Shown one piece after another: positions 1 to 7,820 of a stretch of DNA of 64,000 nucleotides. Both the position numbers and the translations under genes were made by a program. The stretch's first letter is position 1. Every line of letters starts with the position of its first letter. This DNA comes from Pseudomonas sp. JQ170C (GTDB lineage: Bacteria; Pseudomonadota; Gammaproteobacteria; Pseudomonadales; Pseudomonadaceae), in assembly GCF_035581345.1 (NCBI RefSeq), contig NZ_CP141608.1:1568001-1632000 (forward strand), read 5' to 3'. Below the pieces are notes generated by a model. The model did not search any database. It worked only from the letters and a program-made list of their open reading frames with translations, and was not told the origin of the DNA.

Positions 1-540
1 CGTCGCCTGTGGGAATCCCAGGGCCTGGTGGTCAGCCGTCTGAAGCGCGTGCGTTTCGGTCCGGTGTTCCTCAATTCCGACCTGCCGATGGGCCGCTGGC
101 GCGAAATGAGCCAACAGGAAGTCGACATCCTGGCGGCCGAAGTGGGCCTGACCCCGGTGGCCATGCCAACCTTGAACCACAAGTCCAAGGACAAGCTGGA
201 GCGCCTGCAGCGTAAATCCACCCGTCCGCTGGGCCGTGGCGAGCGTGTGCGTACCCTGCGCCCTGCCCAGGATGCCGGTACTGCCGAACGTCCTGCGCGC
301 CAACCGCGTGGTGGTGAGGCCGAGCGTCCTGCTCGCCAGCCGCGTGGTGGTGAGGCCGAGCGTCCTGCACGCCAGCCACGTGGTGAGGAGCGTCCGGCTC
401 GTCAGCCTCGCGGCGATGCCCCTCGTAAGGGCACGGGCCGTGGCACCAGCACCGTGGCCGAGCGTCCGAGCGACATGAACAAGCGCGGCAAGCCTGCGCC
501 GAAGCGCCCGGGCAGCACCCGCAACAAGCCCCGTCCGTAA
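1..540 (+). CDS. rluB: 23S rRNA pseudouridine synthase RluB, C-terminal part (5' end outside window)
   Basis: The reading frame is open from base 1 to the stop at 538-540, so only the C-terminal 179 residues are present. The segment RRLWESQGLVVSRLKRVRFG followed by a GPVFL motif is typical of the RluB/RsuA-type large-subunit pseudouridine synthases, which modify U2605 (E. coli numbering) of 23S rRNA. After the folded domain (about residue 75 of this fragment) comes a low-complexity Arg/Pro/Gly-rich tail, including imperfect repeats of ERPARQPRGGEA, which ends in Lys/Arg-rich sequence. Basic RNA-binding tails are common in RluB of gamma-proteobacteria; this one is repeat-rich. It ends just before a strong intrinsic terminator. 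The family call is confident. The distinction from RsuA or RluF rests on overall similarity only. Confidence 0.9.
   Translation, partial: RRLWESQGLVVSRLKRVRFGPVFLNSDLPMGRWREMSQQEVDILAAEVGLTPVAMPTLNHKSKDKLERLQRKSTRPLGRGERVRTLRPAQDAGTAERPARQPRGGEAERPARQPRGGEAERPARQPRGEERPARQPRGDAPRKGTGRGTSTVAERPSDMNKRGKPAPKRPGSTRNKPRP
286..414 (+). repeat. 36-bp tandem coding repeat in the rluB tail
   Basis: About three and a half copies of a 12-codon unit (ERPARQPRGGEA) lie in frame: copies start at 286, 322, 358 (shortened to ten codons) and 388. Third-position differences between copies show the repeat is not brand new, but the unit length could vary by slippage or recombination. Confidence 0.85.
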
Positions 541-556
541 GAGCGGGCAAAAAAAT

Positions 557-583
557 AGCCAACCTTCGGGTTGGCTTTTTTTT
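557..583 (+). terminator. Intrinsic terminator of rluB
   Basis: An 8-bp perfect stem (AGCCAACC / GGTTGGCT) with a stable TTCG tetraloop is followed by a run of eight T. It lies 17 bp after the rluB stop. Confidence 0.93.
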
Positions 584-643
584 GCCTTGAAAATCCGTGT
601 CTTACAGAATTTTCCGAAGGTGTGGAAAGTTTTTGAACCGCAT

Positions 644-661
644 TGTAAATAAATCGTTACA
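644..661 (+). promoter_or_regulatory. Candidate TyrR/PhhR box upstream of aroP
   Basis: TGTAAA-N6-GTTACA matches the palindromic TyrR box (TGTAAA-N6-TTTACA) at 11 of 12 positions. PhhR, encoded in this window, is the Pseudomonas TyrR homologue, and aroP is a TyrR-regulated gene in E. coli. The box is about 500 bp from the aroP start codon and 300 bp from the best promoter candidate, which is far; that lowers confidence in function. Confidence 0.5.
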
Positions 662-939
662 AAAGTGCTCACCTTTGCCGGGCCTTCCTGCCACCGCTCG
701 CCGCTGTAAACAGAACTTGCCGAAAAGCCCGCGCTAAAGCGCTTTCCGTGGACGTCAACGGCTTGTTCCAAGGGCGCTGCGGCGGTGAGATGTGTGCCAT
801 TGCCGTGTGCAAAGCCAGGGCCGGAGAGCCGGGCATTCAATAAGAACAAATGGAGGCGCCATGTACGCCGATTACCCCCAAAGGCTTGAACCTTTCCTCA
901 GGACCGGTGCGTTTTGTCATCAGACAGTCACGCAACGTG

Positions 940-969
940 TTGACCCCTGCGCGTCTGCAGGGGTATACA
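940..969 (+). promoter_or_regulatory. Candidate sigma-70 promoter of aroP
   Basis: TTGACC (940-945) and TATACA (964-969) are separated by 18 bp. The spacer carries a perfect 8-bp inverted repeat, ACCCCTGC / GCAGGGGT, at 943-950 and 957-964. The repeat overlaps both promoter elements and could be an operator. Confidence 0.45.
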
Positions 970-1168
970 ATGCGCCGCGTTTTAACTGTGACCCCAATGC
1001 GTACCGCGCACTCTTGCTGACACCCGGCTGATTCGACCACGGCGTTTGCCCTGGACGGGCAGCAGTTGGCCAAGACCCCTCAAGGTAACCACCTTGTTAA
1101 TTCCGCTGCGCCACGAGCGTGGTGGGTCCGATTCCGTCACAGATAAAAACAAGCAGGTGACTTCGTTC

Positions 1169-2590
1169 ATGAGTGGACAAAACACGCATTCAGGCGAGCT
1201 GAAACGCGGCCTGAAAAATCGCCATATCCAATTGATCGCCCTGGGCGGCGCGATTGGTACCGGCCTGTTCCTGGGTTCGGCCGGGGTGATGAAGTCGGCG
1301 GGTCCGTCGATGATTCTCGGCTATGCGATCTGTGGCTTCATCGCCTTCATGATCATGCGCCAGCTCGGCGAGATGATCGTCGAAGAGCCGGTGGCCGGTT
1401 CTTTCAGTCACTTTGCCCACAAATACTGGGGCGGTTTCGCAGGTTTCCTGTCGGGCTGGAACTGCTGGGTGTTGTACATCCTGGTCGGCATGTCGGAGCT
1501 GACTGCGGTCGGCAAATACATCCACTACTGGTGGCCAGAAATCCCGACCTGGGCTTCGGCAGCAGCCTTTTTCATCCTGATCAACGCCATCAACCTGGCC
1601 AACGTCAAAGTCTTCGGCGAGGCCGAGTTCTGGTTTGCGATCATCAAGGTACTGGCCATTGTCGGCATGATCGCCCTGGGCAGCTGGATGCTGACCACCG
1701 GGAGCGGCGGCCCGCAAGCCTCGGTCAGCAACCTCTGGGAGCACGGCGGGTTCTTCCCCAATGGCGTGAGCGGCCTGGTGATGGCGCTGGCGATCATCAT
1801 GTTCTCCTTTGGCGGCCTGGAAATGCTCGGTTTCACCGCTGCTGAAGCCGACAAGCCGAAAACCGTGATTCCTAAAGCGATCAACCAGGTGATCTACCGC
1901 ATCCTGATTTTCTACATCGGGGCCCTGGTCGTGCTGCTGTCGCTGACCCCGTGGGACAGCCTGGTCACCAGCCTCGACGCCGCCGGTGGCACCTATGGCG
2001 CCAGCCCGTTCGTACAGGTGTTCTCGCTGCTCGGTAGCGATGTGGCTGCTCACATCCTCAACTTCGTGGTTCTGACGGCCGCGCTGTCGGTGTACAACAG
2101 CGGCACCTACTGCAACGCCCGCATGCTCTACGGCATGGCTGCGCAAGGCGATGCCCCGGCAGGCCTGGCGAAGATCGACAAACGCGGTGTGCCGGTACGT
2201 TCGATCCTGGCGTCGGCGGCGGTAACCCTGGTTGCGGTGCTGCTCAACTACTTCATCCCGCAGCATGCGCTTGAACTGCTGATGTCGTTGGTCGTGGCGG
2301 CCCTGGTGATCAACTGGGCGATGATCAGCTACTCGCACCTCAAGTTCCGCCAGCACCTGAACAAGACCGGCCAGACGCCGCTGTTCAAGGCCCTGTGGTA
2401 CCCCTACGGCAACTACATCTGCCTGGCCTTCGTGGTGCTGATCCTGGGCATCATGCTGCAGATCCCGGGTATCCAGGTCTCGGTCTACGCGATCCCGGTC
2501 TGGCTGCTGGTGATGGTTGTTTGCTACAACCTCAAATCCAAGCGCAGCAAGCCAGCGGCAAGTGTCGCTGCCGATGCGCTGAAGAACTGA
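1169..2590 (+). CDS. aroP: Aromatic amino acid permease AroP (AAT family)
   Basis: The 473-residue protein is an APC-superfamily permease that should import Phe, Tyr and Trp by proton symport across the inner membrane. It closely follows E. coli AroP from the start: LKRGLKNRHIQLIALGGAIG, then the GTGLFLGSA segment, EEPVAGSFSHFA, NVKVFGEAEFWFAIIKV, GGPQASVSNLW and ITAAEAD-like FTAAEADKP. About twelve hydrophobic segments are visible. I chose ATG 1169 because an AGGTGA ribosome binding site precedes it at 1154-1159 and because the family starts a few residues before LKRGLKNR; the upstream in-frame extension lacks homology. It sits in the same neighbourhood as the phh genes for phenylalanine use, and a PhhR-type box lies upstream. 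A different aromatic or related amino acid cannot be excluded as main substrate. Confidence 0.9.
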   Translation: MSGQNTHSGELKRGLKNRHIQLIALGGAIGTGLFLGSAGVMKSAGPSMILGYAICGFIAFMIMRQLGEMIVEEPVAGSFSHFAHKYWGGFAGFLSGWNCWVLYILVGMSELTAVGKYIHYWWPEIPTWASAAAFFILINAINLANVKVFGEAEFWFAIIKVLAIVGMIALGSWMLTTGSGGPQASVSNLWEHGGFFPNGVSGLVMALAIIMFSFGGLEMLGFTAAEADKPKTVIPKAINQVIYRILIFYIGALVVLLSLTPWDSLVTSLDAAGGTYGASPFVQVFSLLGSDVAAHILNFVVLTAALSVYNSGTYCNARMLYGMAAQGDAPAGLAKIDKRGVPVRSILASAAVTLVAVLLNYFIPQHALELLMSLVVAALVINWAMISYSHLKFRQHLNKTGQTPLFKALWYPYGNYICLAFVVLILGIMLQIPGIQVSVYAIPVWLLVMVVCYNLKSKRSKPAASVAADALKN

Positions 2591-2606
2591 GTCACCGCTG
2601 TTAGCC

Positions 2607-2633
2607 AAAACGCCCCGCATTGCGGGGCGTTTT
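2607..2633. terminator. Bidirectional terminator between aroP and the fimbrial operon
   Basis: AAAACGCCCCGC and GCGGGGCGTTTT form a 12-bp stem with a three-base loop. The A and T flanks make it an efficient terminator for the converging aroP (+) and fimbrial (-) transcripts. Confidence 0.9.
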
Positions 2634-2637
2634 GCAT

Positions 2638-3765
2638 TTACAGGTAGACGATCTCGATGGTCGCAGAGCCATCCAGGAGGATGTCCTGGCGCAGGTCCAG
2701 GTCCAGCGTCGGGGCGATCACCGGTTTTATCTCGATGCTGGTGTTCAGGTTGCGAAACGGCACCGGGCCTTTGGTGGTGTTGTCTTCATCGGTGAAGGCG
2801 AGCAGGGTCTTGCTGGTGATGCTGTTGCTCTTGTCGCTGGCATTGCTCCAATAGGTGCCGCCGCCGGTGGAGTAGGTCAGGTAGACCGCGGGCATGTGAT
2901 CGGCGCTGATCAGTTTGGGGTCGAACACCACTTCAAACAGGCCGATGCGGTTGCTGGCGGCGTCCAGGCCCAGGCCATAGAACACCATGGCGTTGACCAG
3001 CGCGGTGCCGTCGCGGTTGTCGTGCATGAGCAAGGCATAGCGTGCCGGGCTGTCGCAGTTGATGGTCAGGTTGAGGTGCCGTGAGGGCAGGCGTGTACGC
3101 CGGTCGGCCTGCAGCGATTGCGCCGCAATCTTGCCGTAATCCACCACGCCATTGTTCGACAGCTGCGGGATGCAGGCAGCGGGCTGGATCTGCCAGTGCA
3201 GGTCAAGGTTACTGGTGGCGCCACTGGCGGGTGCCTGCAACTGCCCGTTCACTGCAGACTGGATCATGTCGCGAACCTGGAAGGCCGAAGCGGACAGCTC
3301 GCCCTCCAGGGTCAAGGTCAGGCCCAGGCTGCGCCCGCGCACGGCCTGCCCTGCGCGAACCGGAGCCACGCCATGCTGCGGGCGCCATTCCAGGCTCGCG
3401 GCGGCGGGCCCCGGGGTCGCGCCGGTATGGCTGAGCAGGCCCAGCTCGACCGACTCGCCATCGACCACGGCGTTGCTGGCCTTGATACGCAAGTGACCGT
3501 TGTCGGTGAGTCGCCAGCGTTCGTTGTCGAGGAACTCGGCCTTGAAGAACAGGCCAAGATCGACCGGCTGGGTGCAACTGAGGGTGACCTGGGCGGTTTT
3601 TCCCGGCAGGGGCAGGGACGAATGCTGCGGGCTGAGCCGGGAGCGATCAAGGGTGCCGTAGTCGATGTGTCCGGGGCTGCTCTGCAGTCGGCACTCTTCG
3701 GCGTAGGCAGCCAGGGGCGGTAGTGCGCTGGCGAAGGCCAGGGCCAGGGTCAGCAGTCGTTTCAT
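2638..3765 (-). CDS. Two-domain fimbrial tip/adhesin-like protein (DUF1120-type)
   Basis: A 375-residue secreted protein at the 3' end of the fimbrial operon. Residues 1-22 are a signal peptide (MKRLLTLALAFASALPPLAA). Domain 1 (about 23-195) begins with Cys25 and HIDYGTL and has a second Cys at 64. Domain 2 (about 196-375) starts ACIPQLSNNGVVDYG (Cys198, second Cys 237) and ends LDGSATIEIVYL, so it matches the five small pilins of the same operon from end to end. The layout, an extra N-terminal domain joined to a pilin domain and encoded after the usher, is that of tip adhesins such as FimH or PapG. Here, unusually, domain 1 also looks pilin-like. ATG 3765 was chosen because the signal peptide starts there. 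The receptor cannot be predicted. The domain family assignment is from memory of DUF1120. Confidence 0.75.
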   Translation of the reverse strand: MKRLLTLALAFASALPPLAAYAEECRLQSSPGHIDYGTLDRSRLSPQHSSLPLPGKTAQVTLSCTQPVDLGLFFKAEFLDNERWRLTDNGHLRIKASNAVVDGESVELGLLSHTGATPGPAAASLEWRPQHGVAPVRAGQAVRGRSLGLTLTLEGELSASAFQVRDMIQSAVNGQLQAPASGATSNLDLHWQIQPAACIPQLSNNGVVDYGKIAAQSLQADRRTRLPSRHLNLTINCDSPARYALLMHDNRDGTALVNAMVFYGLGLDAASNRIGLFEVVFDPKLISADHMPAVYLTYSTGGGTYWSNASDKSNSITSKTLLAFTDEDNTTKGPVPFRNLNTSIEIKPVIAPTLDLDLRQDILLDGSATIEIVYL

Positions 3766-3808
3766 GGGGCTTCCTTGGTCGGGTCGATGGCGAGAGCGCG
3801 GCGGCGGT

Positions 3809-6265
3809 TCAGCTACAGGTGCGCTCGGCGCTGGTGTAGTAGGTCTTTTGCGGCGCATCGGCGGCGGCATCGAGGACGACCCGGCATTCACGGGCCTGCG
3901 GATCGCTGACGATCAAGTGGCTGATGGCCTCGCTGCTGTCGATAAATACCAAACCACCCGGTTGCACCAGGCTGATGAAACGGCCGCGGTCATCGAACAC
4001 CGAAGCGCCAGCGGGCAATGGCTGGCCCAGGCCGTCGGTAACGGTCAGGAGCATTCGCCGTACGCTCCAGGCATTGAAGGTCAGGCGCGGCACCGCACCG
4101 CGGCCGGCCTTGAGTACCGCGGCACCTTCCTCGACATTGACGTTGATCGGCAGGCTCTGGTTGTCGACCTCTACGGCGCTGCGGCCATAAGGGCTCAGGG
4201 CCGGGATCACCGCACGGCCGGCAAAGTCCGTCCACACCGGGCCATTGGGCGTGCTGGCCTTGACGCCCGGGGTGTCGGTCACGGTGAGAATGGCGAAGGT
4301 GTCGCGGATCGGGTACGGCGAGGGGGTGATTCCCGCTTCATGCACGGCCAGGCCGCCGCGCAGGCCAATGTTGTAGTTGGCGTCGCGTCCGTCGCCGGCA
4401 TAGTTCAGGTCCAATTGGGTATAGCGCGGGGTTGCCGACAGGCCCGCACTGGCCAAATTGTTGCTGTCCCCTGAGCGATGCTCGGCACCCAGGCGGTAGC
4501 CGAAACTGTCGGTGACCTGTTGCTGGTAGTTCACCGTGCTGGTGCTGTCACTGTCGCGGTGACGTACGCTGCCGCGCACACGCCCTTTAGTGCCCAGGGG
4601 CAGGCTGACACTCAGGTAGATGGCGTCGTCATTGTCGCCGCTGGTGTTGCCGAGCGACTTTTCCACAGACGCCGAAACAGTCACTGCGTTGTAACTGTTG
4701 CCCCAGGACAGGAACAGGCGTTGGCTGCTGTCGTGCTCGTAGTAGGTGGTCTGGGTGTAGCCCAGGGTGAAGCTGCCGATGGCCGGGCTTGCCCAGCGCA
4801 GGCTGGTGCTGAGTTGGTCGCGGTAGCTGGAGGCATTGCTGTCGCTGTCGCGGTAGGTGCTGTCGAGCAGTTCGCGATAGCCACGGCTGCGATGATTGCC
4901 GGCAACCAGGCTCGACCATTGTTCGTGCAGTTGCCAGTTGAGCTGGCCGCCCAGTTGCAGTCCCTGGCGGTCCAGCGAGGTTGCCTGGGCGCCGATGACG
5001 GAGAACTGGGCGCTGAGCAAAGGGTTCAAGGCGCCGTCGAGGCTGGCGCCAAGGCTGCGGTAGCTCTGGGCCAGGATCAGGCCACTGCTCAGGCTTGAGG
5101 TCTGGCCGAGGGCGCCTGTCTGGCCCAGGCTCAGCACTGCCGGCTCATCGGCTTCGTGGCTGTAGCTGCGCACCACGCCAGCCCCCAGGCTGTAGCCGCT
5201 TTGCGGGGGAGCGGTTGCGGCGAGGCTGGCCGGTACGCGAAAGGTGCGGCGCTCGCCATTGGTTTCGATCACCGTCACCTCCAGGTCCGAGCGAGAAGTC
5301 AGGCGTGGAATGTTGTTGATGGTGAACGGGCCGGGTTGCACCACGGTGGAGTAGAGCAAGGCACCGTTCTGGTGGACCTCCACCCGCGCCTGGCTATTGG
5401 CGATGCCCTGCACGCTGGCGTTGTCCAGTTGCGACAGCAAGCCATGCTCCGGCGTGACCTGGGCGCCAATGATTTGCGCGCCGTTGAGCACCGGGTTGAC
5501 CAGGCTGATCTCGCCAGCCTGGAAGATGCTGCGGCGCTGGACAAAGCTGCGCTGTACAAACGTGTCGAGCATCTCGCTGTGAACCCGGCCGTCGGAGCGG
5601 CTGTGGACCTGGCGGCTGCGGACAATCCAGTTATCGACGTTCAGGCCGATCTCGGTGTTGGCCGCGGCGTAGCGGCTCGATTCACCGGCATAGCGGTTGA
5701 AGGTGCCGAACAGGTCGTAGTTCAAAAGGCCGGCGACGCCCCCCTGGCTGTAGCCGTCGGCGTTGTGGAGGCGCCGCTCCAGGGCTTGCTCGGGGACGAC
5801 CAGCGCAACCCGCTGTCGGCCCGGGTCAAGCTCCAGTTGCATCTGCGGGTAAGCCTCGCTCAAGTCGCGGCAGTCAGGCGCCTGCGGGACCTTCGGCTCA
5901 TCGACTACCCTGGGCCAGCTGGCGGGCCTTGCCACGTCGGCAAACCGCAGCAGTGCGTCGTCGAAGCACAGGGCGCCACGGGCGTCGAAGCGAGCCTGGG
6001 TCGTACCTTTGCCATGGCCGTTTACGGTCAGGTGGATGAAGTGCCTGCCGGGGGCAAAACGCGCGTGCTGGCTGAACAGCTGCGCCAGTTGCGGGTCGAT
6101 GCCGCGCAGGCGCAGTACCTCATGGTCGAACACGGTGGTGGGTGCCGGGGTGTTCGTGGCGTGGGCGAGCTTGACGGATTCAAGGCTGATCATGCTCAGG
6201 CAGAGCCCGGCCAGCAGATGATCCCGGCAGTTGAAACTGCTCTTGTTAGGGGAGGAAGCGGTCAC
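3809..6265 (-). CDS. Fimbrial outer-membrane usher (FimD/PapC family)
   Basis: An 818-residue protein of normal usher length. An N-terminal signal sequence (about 1-37, ending near AHA) is followed by a periplasmic N-domain that should bind chaperone-subunit complexes, a 24-strand beta-barrel with a plug, and C-terminal domains. Recognisable family features include LNYDLFGTFNRY at the start of the barrel and RSFVQRRSIFQAGEISLVNP, FTINNIPRLTSRSDLEVTV around the plug region, and many alternating amphipathic strands to the end. It would translocate and polymerise the pilins encoded upstream. Its start codon overlaps the chaperone stop by four bases (ATGA), which indicates translational coupling. 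The next gene (tip protein) begins 43 bp after its stop. Confidence 0.92.
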   Translation of the reverse strand: MTASSPNKSSFNCRDHLLAGLCLSMISLESVKLAHATNTPAPTTVFDHEVLRLRGIDPQLAQLFSQHARFAPGRHFIHLTVNGHGKGTTQARFDARGALCFDDALLRFADVARPASWPRVVDEPKVPQAPDCRDLSEAYPQMQLELDPGRQRVALVVPEQALERRLHNADGYSQGGVAGLLNYDLFGTFNRYAGESSRYAAANTEIGLNVDNWIVRSRQVHSRSDGRVHSEMLDTFVQRSFVQRRSIFQAGEISLVNPVLNGAQIIGAQVTPEHGLLSQLDNASVQGIANSQARVEVHQNGALLYSTVVQPGPFTINNIPRLTSRSDLEVTVIETNGERRTFRVPASLAATAPPQSGYSLGAGVVRSYSHEADEPAVLSLGQTGALGQTSSLSSGLILAQSYRSLGASLDGALNPLLSAQFSVIGAQATSLDRQGLQLGGQLNWQLHEQWSSLVAGNHRSRGYRELLDSTYRDSDSNASSYRDQLSTSLRWASPAIGSFTLGYTQTTYYEHDSSQRLFLSWGNSYNAVTVSASVEKSLGNTSGDNDDAIYLSVSLPLGTKGRVRGSVRHRDSDSTSTVNYQQQVTDSFGYRLGAEHRSGDSNNLASAGLSATPRYTQLDLNYAGDGRDANYNIGLRGGLAVHEAGITPSPYPIRDTFAILTVTDTPGVKASTPNGPVWTDFAGRAVIPALSPYGRSAVEVDNQSLPINVNVEEGAAVLKAGRGAVPRLTFNAWSVRRMLLTVTDGLGQPLPAGASVFDDRGRFISLVQPGGLVFIDSSEAISHLIVSDPQARECRVVLDAAADAPQKTYYTSAERTCS

Positions 6266-6975
6266 TGTATGGCGGCCTCGTAAGGGTCAGTGGCATATCC
6301 GTATACCGTCGCCGGCTGGAAGCGCACGGTGGACGCAGCACCGGCGTTGCTGGGTAGCTCAAGGCTCACGTGCTCGTTGGCCAGCACGTAGCTGCGGGGT
6401 AGAGCCACCTGCAACTGGCCGGGGTTGAGCAGTAATTCGCGGCCCAGGCGGACCACATAGGGTGTGTTGTTCTCGACCCGTAGCTGATTGCCGTCTACGT
6501 GCCAGGTCAGCCCCTCCCAGGGCGAACGGTTTTTGGCCAGACCCTTGGGGTGGAGGATCACCGGCAGATTCTGGCGTACGCCGAAGCTCACCCGCATGCC
6601 GCCGTTGGCGCCGGGTGCTTGCTCGCGAATCCCCTCGAAGATCACCCGTTTCAGGCGCTGCTCCTTGAGCGGCTCCTTGCCCACGTAATGAAACAGCACC
6701 TGTTGCTCGTGGCCTGCCTCGACCCGGGTTACCGTGGGTTGCACCACCAGCAAGTTGTCGTGGTCCTCGGGCAGGTTTTCGATAAACACCGCCAGCAATG
6801 AAGCATGGGGATCGGTATTGGTGACCAGGAAAGCGGTGCCGCTGGTCTTGGCTTCCTCGACAATCACCACCGAGGATTTGGGCACCATGCCATCGGCCTG
6901 GCTGGTGGTTGCATGGGCAAGCAGGCAAAGCGCGGGCAGCAGGGTACCCACAACACAGTCGCGTAGATTTTTCAT
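6262..6975 (-). CDS. Periplasmic fimbrial chaperone (PapD family)
   Basis: A 237-residue protein with an N-terminal signal peptide (about 1-27). It then follows the two-domain immunoglobulin-like layout of PapD/FimC: an F1-G1 region with alternating hydrophobics (SSVVIVEEAKTSGTAFLVTN, then LLVVQPTVTRVEAG) and a C-terminal domain with NLPVILHPKGL, ENNTPYVVRLG and a final Y-x-T-like end. It should hold pilins in a donor-strand-complemented state and deliver them to the usher. It overlaps the usher gene by four bases. A 139-bp gap separates it from the last pilin, with no terminator and only a weak ribosome binding site, so it is probably co-transcribed. Confidence 0.9.
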   Translation of the reverse strand: MKNLRDCVVGTLLPALCLLAHATTSQADGMVPKSSVVIVEEAKTSGTAFLVTNTDPHASLLAVFIENLPEDHDNLLVVQPTVTRVEAGHEQQVLFHYVGKEPLKEQRLKRVIFEGIREQAPGANGGMRVSFGVRQNLPVILHPKGLAKNRSPWEGLTWHVDGNQLRVENNTPYVVRLGRELLLNPGQLQVALPRSYVLANEHVSLELPSNAGAASTVRFQPATVYGYATDPYEAAIQ

Positions 6976-7114
6976 GGCATCGGTTCGTTATTGGCGTACG
7001 GCGCAAGGCCCCTTGAGTCGACTTCCTTGAACTGCTGGAAGGAGGTGCGCCGGCCGAGCTTGTGTCATGCAGGGGGTGAGCATCCGTTGTTCGCCCTCTA
7101 ACTGAGTCAATGGA

Positions 7115-7753
7115 TCAGAGGTAGCGGATCTCGAAGGTGGTGCTTCCGTCGATCTGTACGTCGCTGCTGTAGTCGAGTGCTTTCTGGATACGTCCGTTTA
7201 TCTGAAGCGTCGTGGTCAATTGCTTGGCCGATGTGGGGCCAGTCGCTACAGCACCGAAAGCGAGACGAGAGTCCGGATTGTCTTGGGCGCGCCAAAAGAA
7301 GCCGTCGTCTCGTATCCAATCTTGCCCACCATTGCGGGATGCGATTGCTGACTGTCGTGTTCCATCCACCAGTGCAGTGGGGGCCTTTATCAGCATATAG
7401 CCAACAGGTTCCCCTTGGTGCTTGCCAAGCCCGAAACGAGATGGATTTGAAGCTTCTGCTGGAGGCAGGCTCTCTTTACGGTTATCGCTGTTGATGAGTG
7501 CAAATGTTGTGGGTGCTTCGCATTGGATGGTCAGATCAATAAGCTTGTTCGGAAGTTGATATTGAGGAATGGGCAGGGATTCCAGGTCGTCAATTGAAAG
7601 ACGGCCATAGTCAATGACACCACCGTTGCTCAGTAAGGGTGTGCAGGCTGAAGGTGTGAGTGTGCCGGTTAGTGTAACTTCGGTTGTAGAGGCGATGCTC
7701 TGTGCGCTGGCAAGGGCCATGATGATTGCAAAGGATATTACGGGTGTTTTCAT
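7115..7753 (-). CDS. DUF1120-type fimbrial subunit, paralogue E
   Basis: A 212-residue exported protein. ATG 7753 is preceded by AAGGAAA; the open frame upstream lacks homology. Residues 1-20 form a signal peptide ending IAS. The mature start TTEVTLTGTLTPSACTPLLS is shared almost exactly with paralogues C and D. Then come NGGVIDYGRL, a second Cys in TIQC, NSDNRKES, FGLG and the terminal strand IDGSTTFEIRYL. Two conserved cysteines suggest one disulfide. It is the fifth and last pilin in transcription order and lies before the chaperone. The DNA here is visibly more AT-rich than the flanking core genes, a hint of separate origin. Structural or minor subunit role is inferred from context. Confidence 0.8.
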   Translation of the reverse strand: MKTPVISFAIIMALASAQSIASTTEVTLTGTLTPSACTPLLSNGGVIDYGRLSIDDLESLPIPQYQLPNKLIDLTIQCEAPTTFALINSDNRKESLPPAEASNPSRFGLGKHQGEPVGYMLIKAPTALVDGTRQSAIASRNGGQDWIRDDGFFWRAQDNPDSRLAFGAVATGPTSAKQLTTTLQINGRIQKALDYSSDVQIDGSTTFEIRYL

Positions 7754-7820
7754 TATTATTTCCTTGGTTAGGGTGTTCAGCGGGTATTCATTTCTTGTTT
7801 TGAATTCAGGTAGTGCACGA

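Larger units (their letters stand above)
541..1168. other. 628-bp gene-free region between rluB and aroP
   Basis: It holds the rluB terminator (557-583), a TyrR/PhhR-type box (644-661) and a candidate sigma-70 promoter (940-969). An 8-bp inverted repeat (943-950 with 957-964) sits inside that promoter. Short open frames here have no convincing ribosome binding site or codon bias and I do not call them genes. Confidence 0.6.

Noticed and set aside
792..1031. A 79-codon open frame in the aroP leader
   Set aside because: No Shine-Dalgarno, no homology, and it spans the promoter candidate.
1190..2620. A 476-codon minus-strand open frame opposite aroP
   Set aside because: Composition is typical of an antisense shadow (His/Gln/Arg rich); aroP is clear on the plus strand.
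5156..6283. A 375-codon plus-strand open frame opposite the usher gene
   Set aside because: It is antisense to an intact usher with signal peptide and family motifs, and shows no recognisable protein.
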